Positions 16,910 through 26,240 of a stretch of DNA of 64,000 bases are shown here, piece by piece (within the stretch, counting starts at the first letter, position 1; every line of letters starts with the position of its first letter). Location: positions 186,001-250,000 of the forward strand of contig CAVXXB010000012.1 in assembly GCA_963765585.1 (NCBI GenBank). Reading direction: 5' to 3'. Source of the stretch: CAVXXB01 sp963765585. GTDB taxonomy: Bacteria > Calditrichota > Calditrichia > JAJRVZ01. The notes below the pieces were generated by a model. It searched no databases. It saw only the letters and a list, made by a program, of their open reading frames with translations, and was not told the origin of the DNA. The position numbers and the translations under genes were made by a program.

Positions 16910-18046
16910 ATGAACAATCGCATGAGTTTAATTGTATCCCTGGGTCTAATGGTTTTGTTATTGACAAATTTATATGCAACAGAAACCAGAGTTAGCGCTA
17001 TGGGTGGGGTGGGGTATTATTTACGGGATAATTCAAATATTTTTGTTTTTCCCGGGACGTTTCTCTCCTACCAAAACCAGGTTGTTGGTGAATTTCGGGT
17101 GAAGAATAATGATCAGTTTTATTCCATAGGGGCCCACATACCGGTATCCTCGAATTCGGCTGTGGGAGCATACCTGAACAGCCCTTTGAACCTGATCATA
17201 CCTGGTGGAGTTGTTGACAATATAGAATTGAACCGGGCATCGGATATATTTTATGGTACAAAATTGGATAATTTTAATCTGGGAATTAATCTGAGAATCG
17301 GTATGGATAAGTATACCAATGATGTGGATTCCCTGACCGAGTCCGGCCGGTATATTGCGGTTGGTGCCGGTATCTCCAATGAGAAAATGGATCTGGGAGT
17401 ATTACTCGAATTCCCCGGCGCCAGCCTGGAAGAAGGTCAGTTAGAAAGAAACTACAGCGGTTTTGGCGTAGGATTTAACGGACGATTCTGGTTGAAAAAG
17501 AAGGGAAAATTTCAACTATTACCATTGGTTTATGGTTATTATGGTTCATCCAATCGAGAAATCATCCCCGGCGGTGGTGGAACGACCCAGGAAACAGATT
17601 ATGGAAATATGCAATTGGCCGCTGCGTTGGGGGTCAATTATGAACTTAATGAAGATAATCTGATTGTGATGGGGTTGGAAGCTATCGGTTATTCAAAATT
17701 AAGTACAGATATAAAAGATGCGGGTGAAAGCAGTGTTTCTACAATGACGCTTCCCGGCATTTATCTGGGAATTGAATCCAAAATCGCCGAATGGCTGATC
17801 GGCCGGTTAGGTGCGGCCCAGGTGTTTCAGAGTACGACCTTTACATCCAAGCCGGATGGCGGGAGTGAAACAGAAACCACCTCATATGAGACCCAATTTA
17901 AAATGACCTTTGGTGTGGGAATCATGTTTGGCAATTTTTTACTGGATGCTGCGATCAATGAGGGTATATTCTTTGATGGTCCCAACTTCATCAGCGGTAC
18001 CCAGGAACCGATTGCCACAAGGCTTTCGATAACGTATTCATTTTAA
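16910..18046 (+). CDS. Outer-membrane beta-barrel protein
   Basis: A 378-residue exported protein. The signal peptide is at residues 1-23 (LIVSLGLMVLLLTNLYA, cleavage before TETR). The mature chain opens with VSAMGGVGYYLRDNSNIFVF, a motif seen at the start of many FCB barrel proteins, and then alternates strands with Gly/Asn/Asp turns (FGVGFNGRFWLKKKGKFQLL; MQLAAALGVNYELNEDNLIV). It ends TRLSITYSF, a terminal Phe strand typical of outer-membrane insertion. The exact role (porin, transport of hydrophobics) is not deducible. AGGAG precedes the start. It follows the two-component genes but is separated by 322 bases, so co-regulation is only possible. Confidence 0.8.
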   Translation: MNNRMSLIVSLGLMVLLLTNLYATETRVSAMGGVGYYLRDNSNIFVFPGTFLSYQNQVVGEFRVKNNDQFYSIGAHIPVSSNSAVGAYLNSPLNLIIPGGVVDNIELNRASDIFYGTKLDNFNLGINLRIGMDKYTNDVDSLTESGRYIAVGAGISNEKMDLGVLLEFPGASLEEGQLERNYSGFGVGFNGRFWLKKKGKFQLLPLVYGYYGSSNREIIPGGGGTTQETDYGNMQLAAALGVNYELNEDNLIVMGLEAIGYSKLSTDIKDAGESSVSTMTLPGIYLGIESKIAEWLIGRLGAAQVFQSTTFTSKPDGGSETETTSYETQFKMTFGVGIMFGNFLLDAAINEGIFFDGPNFISGTQEPIATRLSITYSF

Positions 18047-18060
18047 GCCATTGAGAAACC

Positions 18061-18168
18061 AGATTAAAGATTAGAGATTAGAAATTAGAGATGAAATCCT
18101 AAAATCAAATTGAAGTTAAAAAAAACTACTAACTACTAACTTCTAACTCTAATCCCTAATCTCTAATC
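18061..18168. repeat. Inverted repeat of ATTAGAAATTAG / CTAATCTCTAA words
   Basis: The left arm (18061-18091) is AGATTAGAGATTAGAAATTA-type sequence; the right arm (18140-18168) reads CTCTAATCCCTAATCTCTAA. They could form an imperfect stem of more than 20 pairs around an AT-rich loop. It lies just after the barrel stop and could end transcription. Related elements occur near 8430, 45301, 49911, 54004 and 61718. Confidence 0.6.
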
Positions 18169-18221
18169 ATGCATATCATTTATTTTAGCACAAGAATAAA
18201 TTATTGAAGGGGAGTGATACT

Positions 18222-18654
18222 ATGAAAAAAATAATATGGGGTTTGACTAGTGTCTCTTTAGTAATGTTGTTTATGTTCGGGTGTGCCAACTGGGGAGGCA
18301 ATAATCCGGTTGGGGTGACCGGAGGTAGTGATCAGGGGTATGGAATGGCAAATGATATAAAATTGCCGACACCCGAGCTCCGGCAGTTCATCAGATCTGA
18401 TCGGATCGTGGCGCCATGATTATGGTAACAATGATTATGAAATGATTACTTTTAATGCGAATGGAAAATTCATTATCGCCTCCTACGAAAATAATAATTT
18501 GGAATTTAGTTACAGTGGAAACTATACAACCTCCGGCAGTTCTATCATCTTATATATTGAAGGAAATCCATATTCAGGAACCTTTTTGATCCGGGATAAT
18601 GTGCTTACTTTAACTATTTTCAATGAAAGTCAAACCTATTACCGGATATCATGA
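18222..18654 (+). CDS. Lipocalin-like lipoprotein, frameshifted
   Basis: The start has GGGGAG 8 bases upstream. Residues 1-21 are a lipoprotein signal with lipobox MFGCAN. As it stands the first frame stops at 18419 (HMM-poor tail RQFIRSDRIVAP). Shifting by one base near 18395 gives LIGSWRHDYGNNDYEMITF, and then FNANGKFIIASYENNNLEFS and LRDN-like strands to the stop at 18654. That pattern (LxGxW, then ITFNANGKF) matches small lipocalin-like lipoproteins. I read one gene of about 144 residues rather than two. It is probably anchored in the outer membrane; ligand unknown. Confidence 0.6.
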
Positions 18655-19033
18655 ATGTAAATATCATTTAGATAAATATGTTTCAATTTTAAAAATGATG
18701 GTTATGGGGGGGACCCAAACCTATATCAGGTTGACAAAATCTTAACATTTGTCGTTAATCGCTTGATCAGAGGGGAGCTTATATAGTAATACCCTCATTT
18801 TTTTCTTGCTCTGCCATTATTTATTCTTTAGTTTTATTATACACGTTTCCCCATTTTATATTAATTACGCATCAGACAACAGAGATATTACGACCTATAA
18901 TATAGATTTGGAACTTTTTGCATTCATGCTTTCCGGAATTGTTTCCGTGCAGCCATGTCAAAATCAGAGATGTTTGCGGTAACTGAACTGTTTTGAATTA
19001 TGCTTGATTCACTATATTAACGGGGGATGTCTC
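18655..19033. other. Intergenic region, no gene seen
   Basis: This AT-rich spacer of 379 bases holds a run of seven G (GGGGGGGACCC, near 18704) and a short AACCT...AGGTT inverted pair. A GGGGGA ribosome site at 19022-19027 belongs to the next gene. Nothing else is supported. Confidence 0.4.
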
Positions 19034-22000
19034 ATGTCCTTGCATTATAACAATACACCAATCTACGCTGTTAAAACATCTTTTTTTTCCTCATCATTTA
19101 TTCTTCTGATAACATTAATATTACTTTTTGTGCTGTCTGATGCCGGACTGACTCAGTGGACCTCATCAACCTCTCTAAACACACCTGTGGTGACTGCCGG
19201 TTTAAACCAGGAATTTCATGATATGATTTCTGATGGCAGCGGTGGAGTTATAATCGCATGGCGTGACGGCCGAAACGGAACCAGTAATTATAATATTTAT
19301 GCTCAGAGATTAGATGCCAATGGAAATGCGATGTGGAATACGAACGGAGTTGCCATCTGTACATCAACGGGTAATCAGAATCTTGGCGGCCTCGTTTCAG
19401 ATGACAATGGTGGTGCAATTATTACCTGGTCAGATTATCGGAATGGCAATTCCGATATTTATGCCCAGCGGATTAACGGTAGCGGTGTGGTACAATGGAC
19501 CGCAAATGGCCTTGCAATATGCACAAATTCGAGTAATCAATACAGTCCATTTATTGTAAGAGATATGAATGGGGGTGCCATTATTGCCTGGAATGATAAT
19601 CGGGGCAATCAATTCATTTATGCACAGCGTATTAATGCCGCAGGTACAACCCTATGGACTGCAAATGGGGCTGGTGTTACCACGGTAACCGGAAACCGCT
19701 GGTTAGAAAGTATGGTTTCTGATAACCAGAGCGGTGCGGTTCTGGCATTTCGTGATTATAATAATACCCATTATGATGTCCATGCGCAACATATAAATAG
19801 CTCCGGTGTAATTCAATGGGATGCGTATGGTATGCCAATTTGTACAGCGGCCGGAGATCAACAGGATATTGTCATGAGTATGAATTATACCGGTATCGTT
19901 ATGGCCTGGAGAGATGATCGCAATGGTGCAAGTAATAGTGATATTTATGCCCAAAGAATAAAACTGGTATTTGGCCCGGAACTGGAATGGGGAACGAACG
20001 GTGTCGCCGTTTGTACTGCAACCGGAGAACAATATTTACCTAGTATAACCACGCCATTTATGGGTGCAGCCGTAATTGCCTGGGCTGATGCGCGAAATGG
20101 TTCAAGCAATATGGGTATCTACGCACAAAAAATTAACGCTGGAGTTGCCCAGTGGACAGCAAATGGTGTTGCTTTGTGCACGGCATCGAGGGAAAAATAT
20201 GATGTACAGATCACTATGAATGGTATTTCATATGAATCTGTAGTGACCTGGCAGGATAACCGGTCTTTTAATGGTGACATATATGTCCAGTCAATTGATA
20301 ATTCAGGAAATATCAGATGGGCAACAAATGGAATTTTACTCAGCAATGCATCGGGCAGCCAGCGTAAACCTCTTATTATCAAAGATGCGGCTAATGGAAC
20401 AATTATTTCATGGATAGATGAGCGAACAGGATCTACATCTCAAGACATTTACAGCATGCATCTTAATCGCAGTGGTATTTTATCAGATACCGGTGATCCG
20501 TCGGCTCCCACAGGGCTGACGGCGACTGCTTCCGCATCAATTGATAAACGTATTACGTTAAACTGGACGGCTTCCACCAGCGGTGATGTGACTGGCTATA
20601 TGCTTTATCGCCATACAGCTTCTTTTTCCGACACTACCAACCGTAAAATTGCTTCATTAGGTAAGGTATCATCTTATAACGATAATACGCCCTCATATGG
20701 CACGTTTTATTACCGGGTATATGCCGTCGATGGTGCCGGTCGAAAAAGTTTATCGAGTAATATTACCAGCCAGAGTGCACCGGATCATCAAAATCCAAAT
20801 CCACCAACTTCATTATCTGCGACTGCATCAGAGACCATTGAAAAGAGAATTAATCTGTCCTGGACCGTGTCATCCAGCGGGGATGTGACAAATTATCGTA
20901 TTTACCGCCATACATCAGCTATTGGCAGTGATACGACAAATAAAAGAATTGCCACAGTGGCAGCACTCTCATCATATTCTGACACACCGGCCACTTTTGG
21001 TACCTTTTACTACCGGGTATATGCCCGGGACGGCTCCGGTAATATGAGTTCCGGATCCAATGAAATCAGTCAAAGCAATCTTTATGCACAACCGGGTTCA
21101 CAACCGGCAAATTTTCAGTTTACGGGCAGGTCCACATCCGGCCTATCTGTTTCCTTTGATGCCGCTCCAGGTTCCCCCGATGGCTACATTGCTCTACGTC
21201 GCAGCGGCGGTGCACCAAGCGGGGTTCCCGCAGATGGCACCAGCTATTCTGCGGGAAACATGATCGGAGACGGGCAGGTGGTTTATACTGGAAATGCAAC
21301 AGGATTTAATGACAGTGGATTAAATCCGGCTACAGCATATTACTACAAAATATTTGCCTATAATGGCGAAGCCATTCATGTAAACTATCTGACTTCTCTG
21401 GCTCCTCTGGCGGGTAATACTGTCACGCTTGCCCTGCAGCCGGCAAACCAGCCCACGCAGCTTACTTTTTTTAATATCACAAATAATTCGTTCTCTGCAT
21501 CATTTAAATCTGCGCTGGATGAACCGACAGGATATCTCGTTTTGCGAAACTCAGGTTCGGTACCGAGTTTTGTTCCCAGTGACGGCACAGCATATACAGA
21601 GAGTCAGATTCTGGGTGATTCATATGTGTCTTATATTGGCCCTGATACGACTTTTGAGGAATCGGGATTGGCCCAGGGGACCTACTTTTATGCCATATAT
21701 GCTTATAACGGAACCGGAAGTTCAATTAATTATCTCACTGTCAATCCTTTGCAAAACAACCAGAGCACATTGGTATCTGAGCCGACAAATCAGGCAACCA
21801 ATCTGGTATTCAGTAATATTGCGGAAACCTCACTCTCGGTTTCATTTACACCTGCCGCCGGGAATCCCAGCGGGTATATTATCCTTCGCAGTGCATCGGC
21901 TTCTCCTGCTGGTATACCGGTGGATGGAACCAGTTACACCGTCGGTCAAAATATCGGCAGTGATGTAGTTGTGAATGTAGGAGCGGCAATTACTTTCAAT

Positions 22001-25000
22001 GATGGCGGCCTATCACCCGATACCCGCTATTACTATGATGTTATTTCTTATAATGGAAGTGGCGGTACCATAAACTATTTGACCTCACAAACACCACTGG
22101 AAGGTAATCGCAAAACTATTGCACTCAGCCCGACAGATCAGCCAACCAATTTGTCATTCAGCGATGTTACAAATTCTTCATTTGCTGTCTCATTTTCGGC
22201 TGCGGCGAATGGTGCTGCCGGCTACATCGCTCTCCGGCGAAATGGTAACGCACCGACTGCTGTGCCGATTGACGGAACAGTGTATACTCAGGGAACCAAC
22301 CTGGGAGACTCAGAGATCGCCTATATAGGATCGGGAACCTCGTTTCAGGAGTCGGGCCTGGCGCAGGGAACATATTTTTATACCGTTTTTGCATACAACG
22401 GAAATAGCGAATCAATTAATTATTTTACATCAAATCCTCTGGCAGGTAATCAAAGTACATTGGTCACCGAACCAACAAATCAACCCAGTAATCCGGCTTT
22501 CTCCTCAATTACATCACAGACGTTCACGCTCACATTTACTGCAGCGAGTGGTAATCCCACCGGCTATCTGGTGTTACGCAGAACCGCACAAGCGCCGCAA
22601 AGCACCCCTGTGGATGGCACATCCTATTCGGTCGGGCAAACGTTAGATCAGGATGTAGTTGCCTATGTCGGTTCCGCCCTGTCCTTTAACCAGACCGGAT
22701 TATCACCCAATACGGTTTACCATTATAATATATATTCCTATAATGGCAGCGGTTCAACGATCAACTATCTGACATCGCAGGTACCATTAAAAACCAGCCA
22801 GACAACTCTGGCGCTAAATCCGGTCAGTCAACCGACAAATATAAGCTTTAGCAATCGAACCAGTTCTGCATACACTGTTTCGTTCAATCCGGCTCAGGGA
22901 ACACCCGCCGGATATCTCGCACTTCGTCGAAAATCAGCATCACCGACAGCGCTCCCGGTTGGCGGTTCTTCCTATAGCCAGGGCGAAATTTTGGGTGATG
23001 CAACGGTTGCATATATCGGGAATCAAACAGCTTTCAACGAATCGGGTCTGGAGGTAGAAACGGAATACTATTATGATATCCTTTCATATAATGGATCTGG
23101 TGGCTCGATAAATTTTCTGGCAATTAACCCCCTTGAAGGATCTGAGACTACACTGACAAGTGATCCCACTACGCAACCGACTAATATTACTTTTTCTGCA
23201 CCGACGGACTCATCATTTGTGCTGGGCTTTTCTGATGCCGATCCGCAACCTGCCGGATATATCGTATTGATGCAGGTAGGTGATTACCCGGCAAGTATTC
23301 CGGAGGATGGTGAAGCTTATAGTGTGAATGATATCCTGGGTAATTCAATTGTGGTTTCATTTGGAAATTCGACAAATATCCCGGTTGAAAATTTGGCGGT
23401 AGATAATACATATTACTTCCGGATATTCAGTTTTAATGGTGCGGGACGAACAACCAATTACCTGTCGACATTACCTCTTGAAGGATTTAAAGCAATAGTC
23501 CGGGATGTTTTAGCACCAGTAGTAACTAATGTTATCCTCTCGCCAACGGTACCAGATATTGGTACAAATGTTATAATTACAGCCCAGGTTAGCGATAATA
23601 ATGCGCTCGCCAGCGTCAATTTGTACTATAAAAATCTCAACAGAAGCACATTTGACCCCTCGGTAAAAATGAATAATATTTCAGGATCAGATTTTCAGGG
23701 AATCATTCCGGCTTCTGTGGTTTCAATAAGCGGTTTTGATTATAAAATAGAAGCACGGGATGTATCAGGAAATATTAACAACTATACAGCATCTAATTCG
23801 GTGAAAATTCCGGCCGATACCATATCAACGGGAAATATCACCGGGAATCCCTATCAAACTGGATTTCCTGAGTCAGAATGGCACATGATTTCAATTCCGC
23901 TCAAGCTGGATAATCCGGAGGTTGGTGATGTTCTGAGTTCATTTGGCTCGCCAGGTGAACATAGCTGGAAGCTTTTTGACAGCGAGGCAAATGATGTCAG
24001 TCAATCGGCAAGTTTTACTTCCGGAAAATCATTTTGGTTGAAGCAACTCCTGGGCCAGGGAGCACGTGAGATAAAATTAGCGGGCGGCAGCAGCCCAACG
24101 CTGGATGATGGCAATATAATTTTACTTGAGGGTTGGAATCAGATTGGTAATCCCTATTCTTTCCCGATCGACTGGTTGACACAGACCAATAGTCAGGAAA
24201 ATCCCAATATCAAGGGACCGATTCGCTGGGATGGTAAAAAATACGCCGGTGTAGGACAAACCATGGGTCTGGATACGAGTCTGACAGAATTATTGCCGTG
24301 GGAAGGATATTTCGTCTATAATGGATCAAATACATCACAGATTTTAGAAATTAATCCCAATAAAAACCTGGGTAGCGGTAAGCTGATGGCAAAGACCGGT
24401 TCTGACAAAGTAATTGATTGGAAAATAAATATAAGTGCACAGATTGATGGGTACGTGGATGATTTTAATTATATTGGCACTGCATTAAATGCCGAATCTG
24501 GAAATGATCAGTACGATTTACCCGAACTGCCCGTGATTGGCGAATTTATCAGTGTATATTTCCTCTCTCCTGAAGATGATAATCGATATAAAAAGTCTAC
24601 CATTGATTTTCAGCCGATTACAGATGAGGGACACAGTTGGGATATGGAAATCGTCTCAAATATTAAAGACAAATCAGTGCAACTTGACTGGACTTGCGAT
24701 GGGCTAGCGGAAAATATATCTGTAAAAATCATAGATATGTCTCATAACAGAGTAATCTCTGATCCAACAAAATTGTATAGCTACAAAAATCGTTTCCCAA
24801 ATCATCCGGTAAGATTCCGCGTTCTTGCCGGAACTGAATCATATGTTACTGAAGAGCTGGAGGAAACGCTGAGTAGTCTTCCAAATAAATTTGAACTGCG
24901 TCAGAATTATCCCAATCCTTTTAACGGAGAAACCAAAATTGCATTTAGTCTGCAGGAACTATCGCGTATTTCTCTGGCGATATACAATGTTTTAGGCCAA

Positions 25001-25165
25001 AAGGTCCGGACGATTGAAGCAGGGCGGATATATGATTCAGGCTCATATGATTTGGCTTGGGATGCCAGGAATGATTCAGGTTATGATGTTTCTTCCGGAA
25101 TATATTTTGCCGTGCTACAGGCAGAGTCCAAAGTGGCAAGAATCAAACTGGTATTAGTTCGTTAG
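19034..25165 (+). CDS. Giant secreted repeat protein with propeller, FN3, seven 115-residue repeats and sorting tail
   Basis: About 2043 residues with start at 19034 (GGGGGA ribosome site 6 bases upstream). A signal-anchor-like segment (SSFILLITLILLFVLSDAGL) is followed by eight repeats of about 55 residues with the core IIAWRDGRNG...DIYAQRI...WTANGVAICT, plausibly an eight-bladed beta-propeller. Two fibronectin-III domains come next (GLTATASASIDKRITLNWTA; SLSATASETIEKRINLSWTV). Then seven repeats of about 115 residues (QPTNLSFSDVTNSSF, GYIALRR, VPxDGTSY, YYYxIxSYNGSG, INYLTS). A region of about 350 residues (SEWHMISIPLKLDNPE) leads to the sorting tail YPNPFNGETKIAFSLQ...VARIKLVLVR. It is likely a surface-displayed or secreted adhesin. 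No frameshift is visible despite its length. Confidence 0.92.
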   Translation: MSLHYNNTPIYAVKTSFFSSSFILLITLILLFVLSDAGLTQWTSSTSLNTPVVTAGLNQEFHDMISDGSGGVIIAWRDGRNGTSNYNIYAQRLDANGNAMWNTNGVAICTSTGNQNLGGLVSDDNGGAIITWSDYRNGNSDIYAQRINGSGVVQWTANGLAICTNSSNQYSPFIVRDMNGGAIIAWNDNRGNQFIYAQRINAAGTTLWTANGAGVTTVTGNRWLESMVSDNQSGAVLAFRDYNNTHYDVHAQHINSSGVIQWDAYGMPICTAAGDQQDIVMSMNYTGIVMAWRDDRNGASNSDIYAQRIKLVFGPELEWGTNGVAVCTATGEQYLPSITTPFMGAAVIAWADARNGSSNMGIYAQKINAGVAQWTANGVALCTASREKYDVQITMNGISYESVVTWQDNRSFNGDIYVQSIDNSGNIRWATNGILLSNASGSQRKPLIIKDAANGTIISWIDERTGSTSQDIYSMHLNRSGILSDTGDPSAPTGLTATASASIDKRITLNWTASTSGDVTGYMLYRHTASFSDTTNRKIASLGKVSSYNDNTPSYGTFYYRVYAVDGAGRKSLSSNITSQSAPDHQNPNPPTSLSATASETIEKRINLSWTVSSSGDVTNYRIYRHTSAIGSDTTNKRIATVAALSSYSDTPATFGTFYYRVYARDGSGNMSSGSNEISQSNLYAQPGSQPANFQFTGRSTSGLSVSFDAAPGSPDGYIALRRSGGAPSGVPADGTSYSAGNMIGDGQVVYTGNATGFNDSGLNPATAYYYKIFAYNGEAIHVNYLTSLAPLAGNTVTLALQPANQPTQLTFFNITNNSFSASFKSALDEPTGYLVLRNSGSVPSFVPSDGTAYTESQILGDSYVSYIGPDTTFEESGLAQGTYFYAIYAYNGTGSSINYLTVNPLQNNQSTLVSEPTNQATNLVFSNIAETSLSVSFTPAAGNPSGYIILRSASASPAGIPVDGTSYTVGQNIGSDVVVNVGAAITFNDGGLSPDTRYYYDVISYNGSGGTINYLTSQTPLEGNRKTIALSPTDQPTNLSFSDVTNSSFAVSFSAAANGAAGYIALRRNGNAPTAVPIDGTVYTQGTNLGDSEIAYIGSGTSFQESGLAQGTYFYTVFAYNGNSESINYFTSNPLAGNQSTLVTEPTNQPSNPAFSSITSQTFTLTFTAASGNPTGYLVLRRTAQAPQSTPVDGTSYSVGQTLDQDVVAYVGSALSFNQTGLSPNTVYHYNIYSYNGSGSTINYLTSQVPLKTSQTTLALNPVSQPTNISFSNRTSSAYTVSFNPAQGTPAGYLALRRKSASPTALPVGGSSYSQGEILGDATVAYIGNQTAFNESGLEVETEYYYDILSYNGSGGSINFLAINPLEGSETTLTSDPTTQPTNITFSAPTDSSFVLGFSDADPQPAGYIVLMQVGDYPASIPEDGEAYSVNDILGNSIVVSFGNSTNIPVENLAVDNTYYFRIFSFNGAGRTTNYLSTLPLEGFKAIVRDVLAPVVTNVILSPTVPDIGTNVIITAQVSDNNALASVNLYYKNLNRSTFDPSVKMNNISGSDFQGIIPASVVSISGFDYKIEARDVSGNINNYTASNSVKIPADTISTGNITGNPYQTGFPESEWHMISIPLKLDNPEVGDVLSSFGSPGEHSWKLFDSEANDVSQSASFTSGKSFWLKQLLGQGAREIKLAGGSSPTLDDGNIILLEGWNQIGNPYSFPIDWLTQTNSQENPNIKGPIRWDGKKYAGVGQTMGLDTSLTELLPWEGYFVYNGSNTSQILEINPNKNLGSGKLMAKTGSDKVIDWKINISAQIDGYVDDFNYIGTALNAESGNDQYDLPELPVIGEFISVYFLSPEDDNRYKKSTIDFQPITDEGHSWDMEIVSNIKDKSVQLDWTCDGLAENISVKIIDMSHNRVISDPTKLYSYKNRFPNHPVRFRVLAGTESYVTEELEETLSSLPNKFELRQNYPNPFNGETKIAFSLQELSRISLAIYNVLGQKVRTIEAGRIYDSGSYDLAWDARNDSGYDVSSGIYFAVLQAESKVARIKLVLVR

Positions 25166-25211
25166 TGGTTTTTTTATTAACAGATCAAAAGTATATACCC
25201 TGGTTAAGATA

Positions 25212-25240
25212 CCTCTCGCAAAGATGCGGAGACGCAAAGG
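25212..25240. repeat. CGCAAAG-word dispersed repeat
   Basis: CTCTCGCAAAGATGCGGAGA followed by CGCAAAGG. It matches the words at 50-84 (reverse complement), 36169-36266 and 53972-54000. It lies after the stop of the giant gene. Confidence 0.5.
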
Positions 25241-25346
25241 TAAATTATTTAATGAGTTATGTAACTGCTAGTGGACTTTTATATAAAGATATTTGTTTAA
25301 TCTTTCAGATTAATGAATAATCTAAGTTAGCTAATGGAGAAATAAT

Positions 25347-25991
25347 ATGAACCGGCTTAGCAATATTGTTGGTGTAATAGTGCTTATAAGTATAATAATG
25401 ATAAACTCCCTGACGGCTCAGGAGCAAAAGGAGCAGGAGGCCCCGAAATCATTGGTTGCGGTTCTGGATTTTGAGGCAGCATCAGGGCTGAGTCCCCAGG
25501 CAGCGCTTACACTCACCAATGTCTTTAGAAATGCGGTAATACGAACAAAAAAATTTAGTGTATTGGAGAGATCCGATATGCAGTCCATACTCGAAGAACA
25601 GGCATTTTCCTTGTCGGGTGTATGCAACTCTGCGGAATGTGCCATTGAGGTGGGAAAATTATTATCAGCCGAAAAAATTATTTTAGGCAGTGTCGGTAAA
25701 ATTGGCGATCAATACTATTCTACTGTAAGGATTGTGAATGTTACAAAGGGTAATATTGAAGAATCGGCGGATGAAAAGTTCGATGCCGATGCCGAATCCA
25801 TTTTTGAAGTTTATGATACGATGGCAAAGAAACTGGCCGGAACATATGAAGAAAGTAACACCTGGTGGTATATTGGCGGCGCGGCAGTTGTCGGAGCCGG
25901 CGCCGCTGCCTATCTTTTACTAAGTGCGGAAGATACTCCGGTGGAACAACCGACCGTGGGTACACCACCGGCAAACCCTGAGGTCCCTTAG
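25347..25991 (+). CDS. CsgG/FlgO-like periplasmic protein with C-terminal membrane segment
   Basis: A 214-residue protein with an N-terminal signal (VGVIVLISIIMINSLTAQ). Residues 35-170 match the CsgG/HfaB/FlgO pattern: SLVAVLDFEAASGLSPQAAL, FSVLERSDMQSILEEQ, CNSAECAIEVGKLLSAEKI and ILGSVGKIGDQYYSTVRIVN. Such domains assemble in secretion pores or bind outer-membrane partners. Here a hydrophobic segment WWYIGGAAVVGAGAAAYLLL sits near the C-terminus, followed by a Pro-rich tail. It lies 182 bases after the 2043-residue secreted protein and may assist surface export, though many FCB genomes carry stand-alone copies. GGAG precedes the start. Confidence 0.75.
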   Translation: MNRLSNIVGVIVLISIIMINSLTAQEQKEQEAPKSLVAVLDFEAASGLSPQAALTLTNVFRNAVIRTKKFSVLERSDMQSILEEQAFSLSGVCNSAECAIEVGKLLSAEKIILGSVGKIGDQYYSTVRIVNVTKGNIEESADEKFDADAESIFEVYDTMAKKLAGTYEESNTWWYIGGAAVVGAGAAAYLLLSAEDTPVEQPTVGTPPANPEVP

Positions 25992-26049
25992 TCTTCGTTT
26001 CTCGTTTTTCTTGGTGGATTCCCTAGTAATTATTTATAGATGATTAATC

Positions 26050-26070
26050 GGAACGGTCTCAGACCGTTCC
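26050..26070. repeat. Perfect 21-bp palindrome with GGTCTCAGACC core
   Basis: The core GGTCTCAGACC is flanked by GGAAC and GTTCC, giving perfect symmetry around one base. It lies between the CsgG-like gene and the hydrolase gene. An identical copy is at 39868-39888 and an imperfect one at 106-126. All three are intergenic. Confidence 0.7.
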
Positions 26071-26163
26071 CAACAGAGCTCTTTTGCGTTTAAATTTGTT
26101 TAGTATATAGGGTTTAGAAATTTGGGTTTCTCATCCAAGCCTTTAACCGACCATTAGATCAAA

Positions 26164-26200
26164 ATTCTTCGTGCGCTTCGTGATCTTCGTGGTGATTCAT
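26164..26200 (+). repeat. CTTCGTG dispersed repeat upstream of the hydrolase gene
   Basis: Contains CTTCGTGCGCTTCGTG and then CTTCGTGGTGATTCAT. It lies 41 bases before the hydrolase ATG, in the same orientation as the copies at 8743-8774 and 11804-11842. Confidence 0.6.
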
Positions 26201-26240
26201 AATATTAACGATTATGGTAAATCAGTCCAGGAGACTAAAA

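Noticed and set aside
18222..18419. Independent 66-residue lipoprotein
   Set aside because: The downstream frame continues a lipocalin-like pattern directly after a one-base shift, so one interrupted gene is more likely.
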